NCBI GenBank assembly: GCA_025966215.1
Contig: JAOPVM010000063.1
Span: 1 to 5,685 of the forward strand
Direction: 5' to 3'
DNA: 5,685 nt
Origin: Klenkia sp.
Lineage (GTDB): Bacteria; Actinomycetota; Actinomycetes; Mycobacteriales; Geodermatophilaceae
Position numbers and translations under genes: made by a program. The notes under the pieces are model-generated. The model was not told the origin of the DNA. It saw only the letters and a program-made list of their open reading frames with translations, and made no database searches. Positions 5,337-5,685 of the stretch are shown piece by piece (the first letter of the stretch is position 1; each line of letters starts with the position of its first letter).

Positions 5337-5343
5337 GAGGAGG
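5337..5343 (+). promoter_or_regulatory. Ribosome binding site for the membrane protein gene
   Basis: GAGGAGG is followed by ACGAC and GTG (5349-5351). The near-perfect Shine-Dalgarno at 5 bases' spacing decides this start over the in-frame ATG at 5385. Confidence 0.7.
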
Positions 5344-5348
5344 ACGAC

Positions 5349-5685
5349 GTGACGGTGCGACGCTGGGCGACGACGACGCTGGCCATGGCCGGCCTGGGGG
5401 TGCTGCTGGCCCTGTCGACCCCTGACCGCGCACTGGTGGACACCGTGCTGGCCGGCCCGCAGCAGCTGGTGGACACCCGCGGACCCGACGTCCTCGTCGT
5501 GGTCCTCGCCTGGGCGCTGGCCGCCCTGTGCTGGGCGTGGGGGCTGCTGGGTCTGGTGCTGACCGGGTTGAGCGCGGTCCCCGGCGCGGCCGGGCGGGTG
5601 GCCTCGGTCGCGCTCCTGGTCCTGCTCCCGGCCGGGGCCCGGCGCGCGGCGGCCGTCGCGGTCGGCCTCTCACTGGCCACCGGCG
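5349..5685 (+). CDS. N-terminal part of a membrane protein (partial)
   Basis: The frame from GTG at 5349 is open to the window edge, giving 112 residues and continuing beyond. It starts MTVRRWATTTLAMAGLGVLL: two arginines and then a hydrophobic segment (about 8-23), either a signal anchor or first membrane helix. A loop (24-46) follows, then a strong hydrophobic helix with tryptophans (about 48-72, within VLAWALAALCWAWGLLGLVL). Next come 'SAVPGAAGRVA' (75-85) and further hydrophobic stretches (86-94 and 100-111) separated by 'GARRA'. Helix-Trp-rich-helix followed by 'LPGAAGR' is a pattern I associate with actinobacterial LysM-containing membrane proteins found near Tad-type genes, but no LysM domain is in view, so this is a guess. 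The start is fixed by GAGGAGG at 5337-5343. It diverges from the unknown gene ending at 5258. Confidence 0.75.
   Translation, partial: MTVRRWATTTLAMAGLGVLLALSTPDRALVDTVLAGPQQLVDTRGPDVLVVVLAWALAALCWAWGLLGLVLTGLSAVPGAAGRVASVALLVLLPAGARRAAAVAVGLSLATG

Larger units (their letters stand above)
5259..5348. promoter_or_regulatory. Divergent intergenic region with a DnaA-box-like motif and a direct repeat
   Basis: This 90-bp gap between divergent starts is visibly less GC-rich than its surroundings. It holds CTGTCCACA (5273-5281), one base from the Streptomyces DnaA-box consensus and sharing TGTCCACAG with 4348-4356. It also holds a possible minus-strand -10 TAACCT (5271-5266), a 9-bp direct repeat (5307-5315 and 5326-5334) and a strong Shine-Dalgarno for the plus-strand gene (5337-5343). 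Promoter roles are inferred. Confidence 0.5.

Overview
The window is very GC-rich DNA. Its reading frames show the strong G/C third-position bias of a high-GC actinobacterium. Protein content suggests Actinomycetota, possibly near Geodermatophilaceae: a WS/DGAT-type acyltransferase, a DUF6912-type protein, a TadZ/CpaE-like ATPase with an arginine P-loop, and a small excisionase-fold HTH protein. The genus is inferred from general resemblance only; no rRNA or marker gene is present. The genes look chromosomal and uniform in composition. I found no insertion sequence, tRNA, rRNA, CRISPR array or phage gene.

Layout, left to right. (1) Positions 1-186 (+) are the 3' end of a gene, possibly an FtsK/SpoIIIE-like ATPase. 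(2) Four minus-strand genes follow, read from right to left: a SAF-domain (CpaB/RcpC-like) membrane-anchored protein (4257-3502), a TadZ/CpaE/MinD-like ATPase (3502-2222) coupled to it through a TGATG junction, a WS/DGAT-family acyltransferase (2146-740), and a DUF6912-type protein (694-191). This string converges on the first gene with 4 bases between the stop codons. A strong hairpin at 141-165 could terminate it. (3) A 180-bp divergent intergenic region (4258-4437) carries a perfect 7-bp inverted repeat, one arm of which is an exact actinobacterial-type DnaA box. (4) A 79-residue HTH DNA-binding protein is at 4438-4677 (+). (5) A 189-residue protein of unknown function (5258-4689, -) converges on it with 11 bases between stops. 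It appears to contain a duplicated small beta-barrel motif. (6) A 90-bp divergent intergenic region (5259-5348) holds a second TGTCCACAG motif and a 9-bp direct repeat. (7) The window ends inside a membrane protein (5349-5685, +).

The SAF and TadZ-like genes correspond to the cpaB-cpaE pair of Flp/Tad pilus loci. Here they are not followed by the TadA ATPase or TadB/TadC but by a lipid acyltransferase, so they are either an orphan pair or a cell-pole/septum module unrelated to pili. The most notable observations are this gene linkage, the acyltransferase active-site change from HHxxxDG to HPxxxDG, the inverted repeat with its DnaA-box-like arm, and the recurrence of that motif at the next divergent promoter region. 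No complete, clearly novel system is proven by the window.
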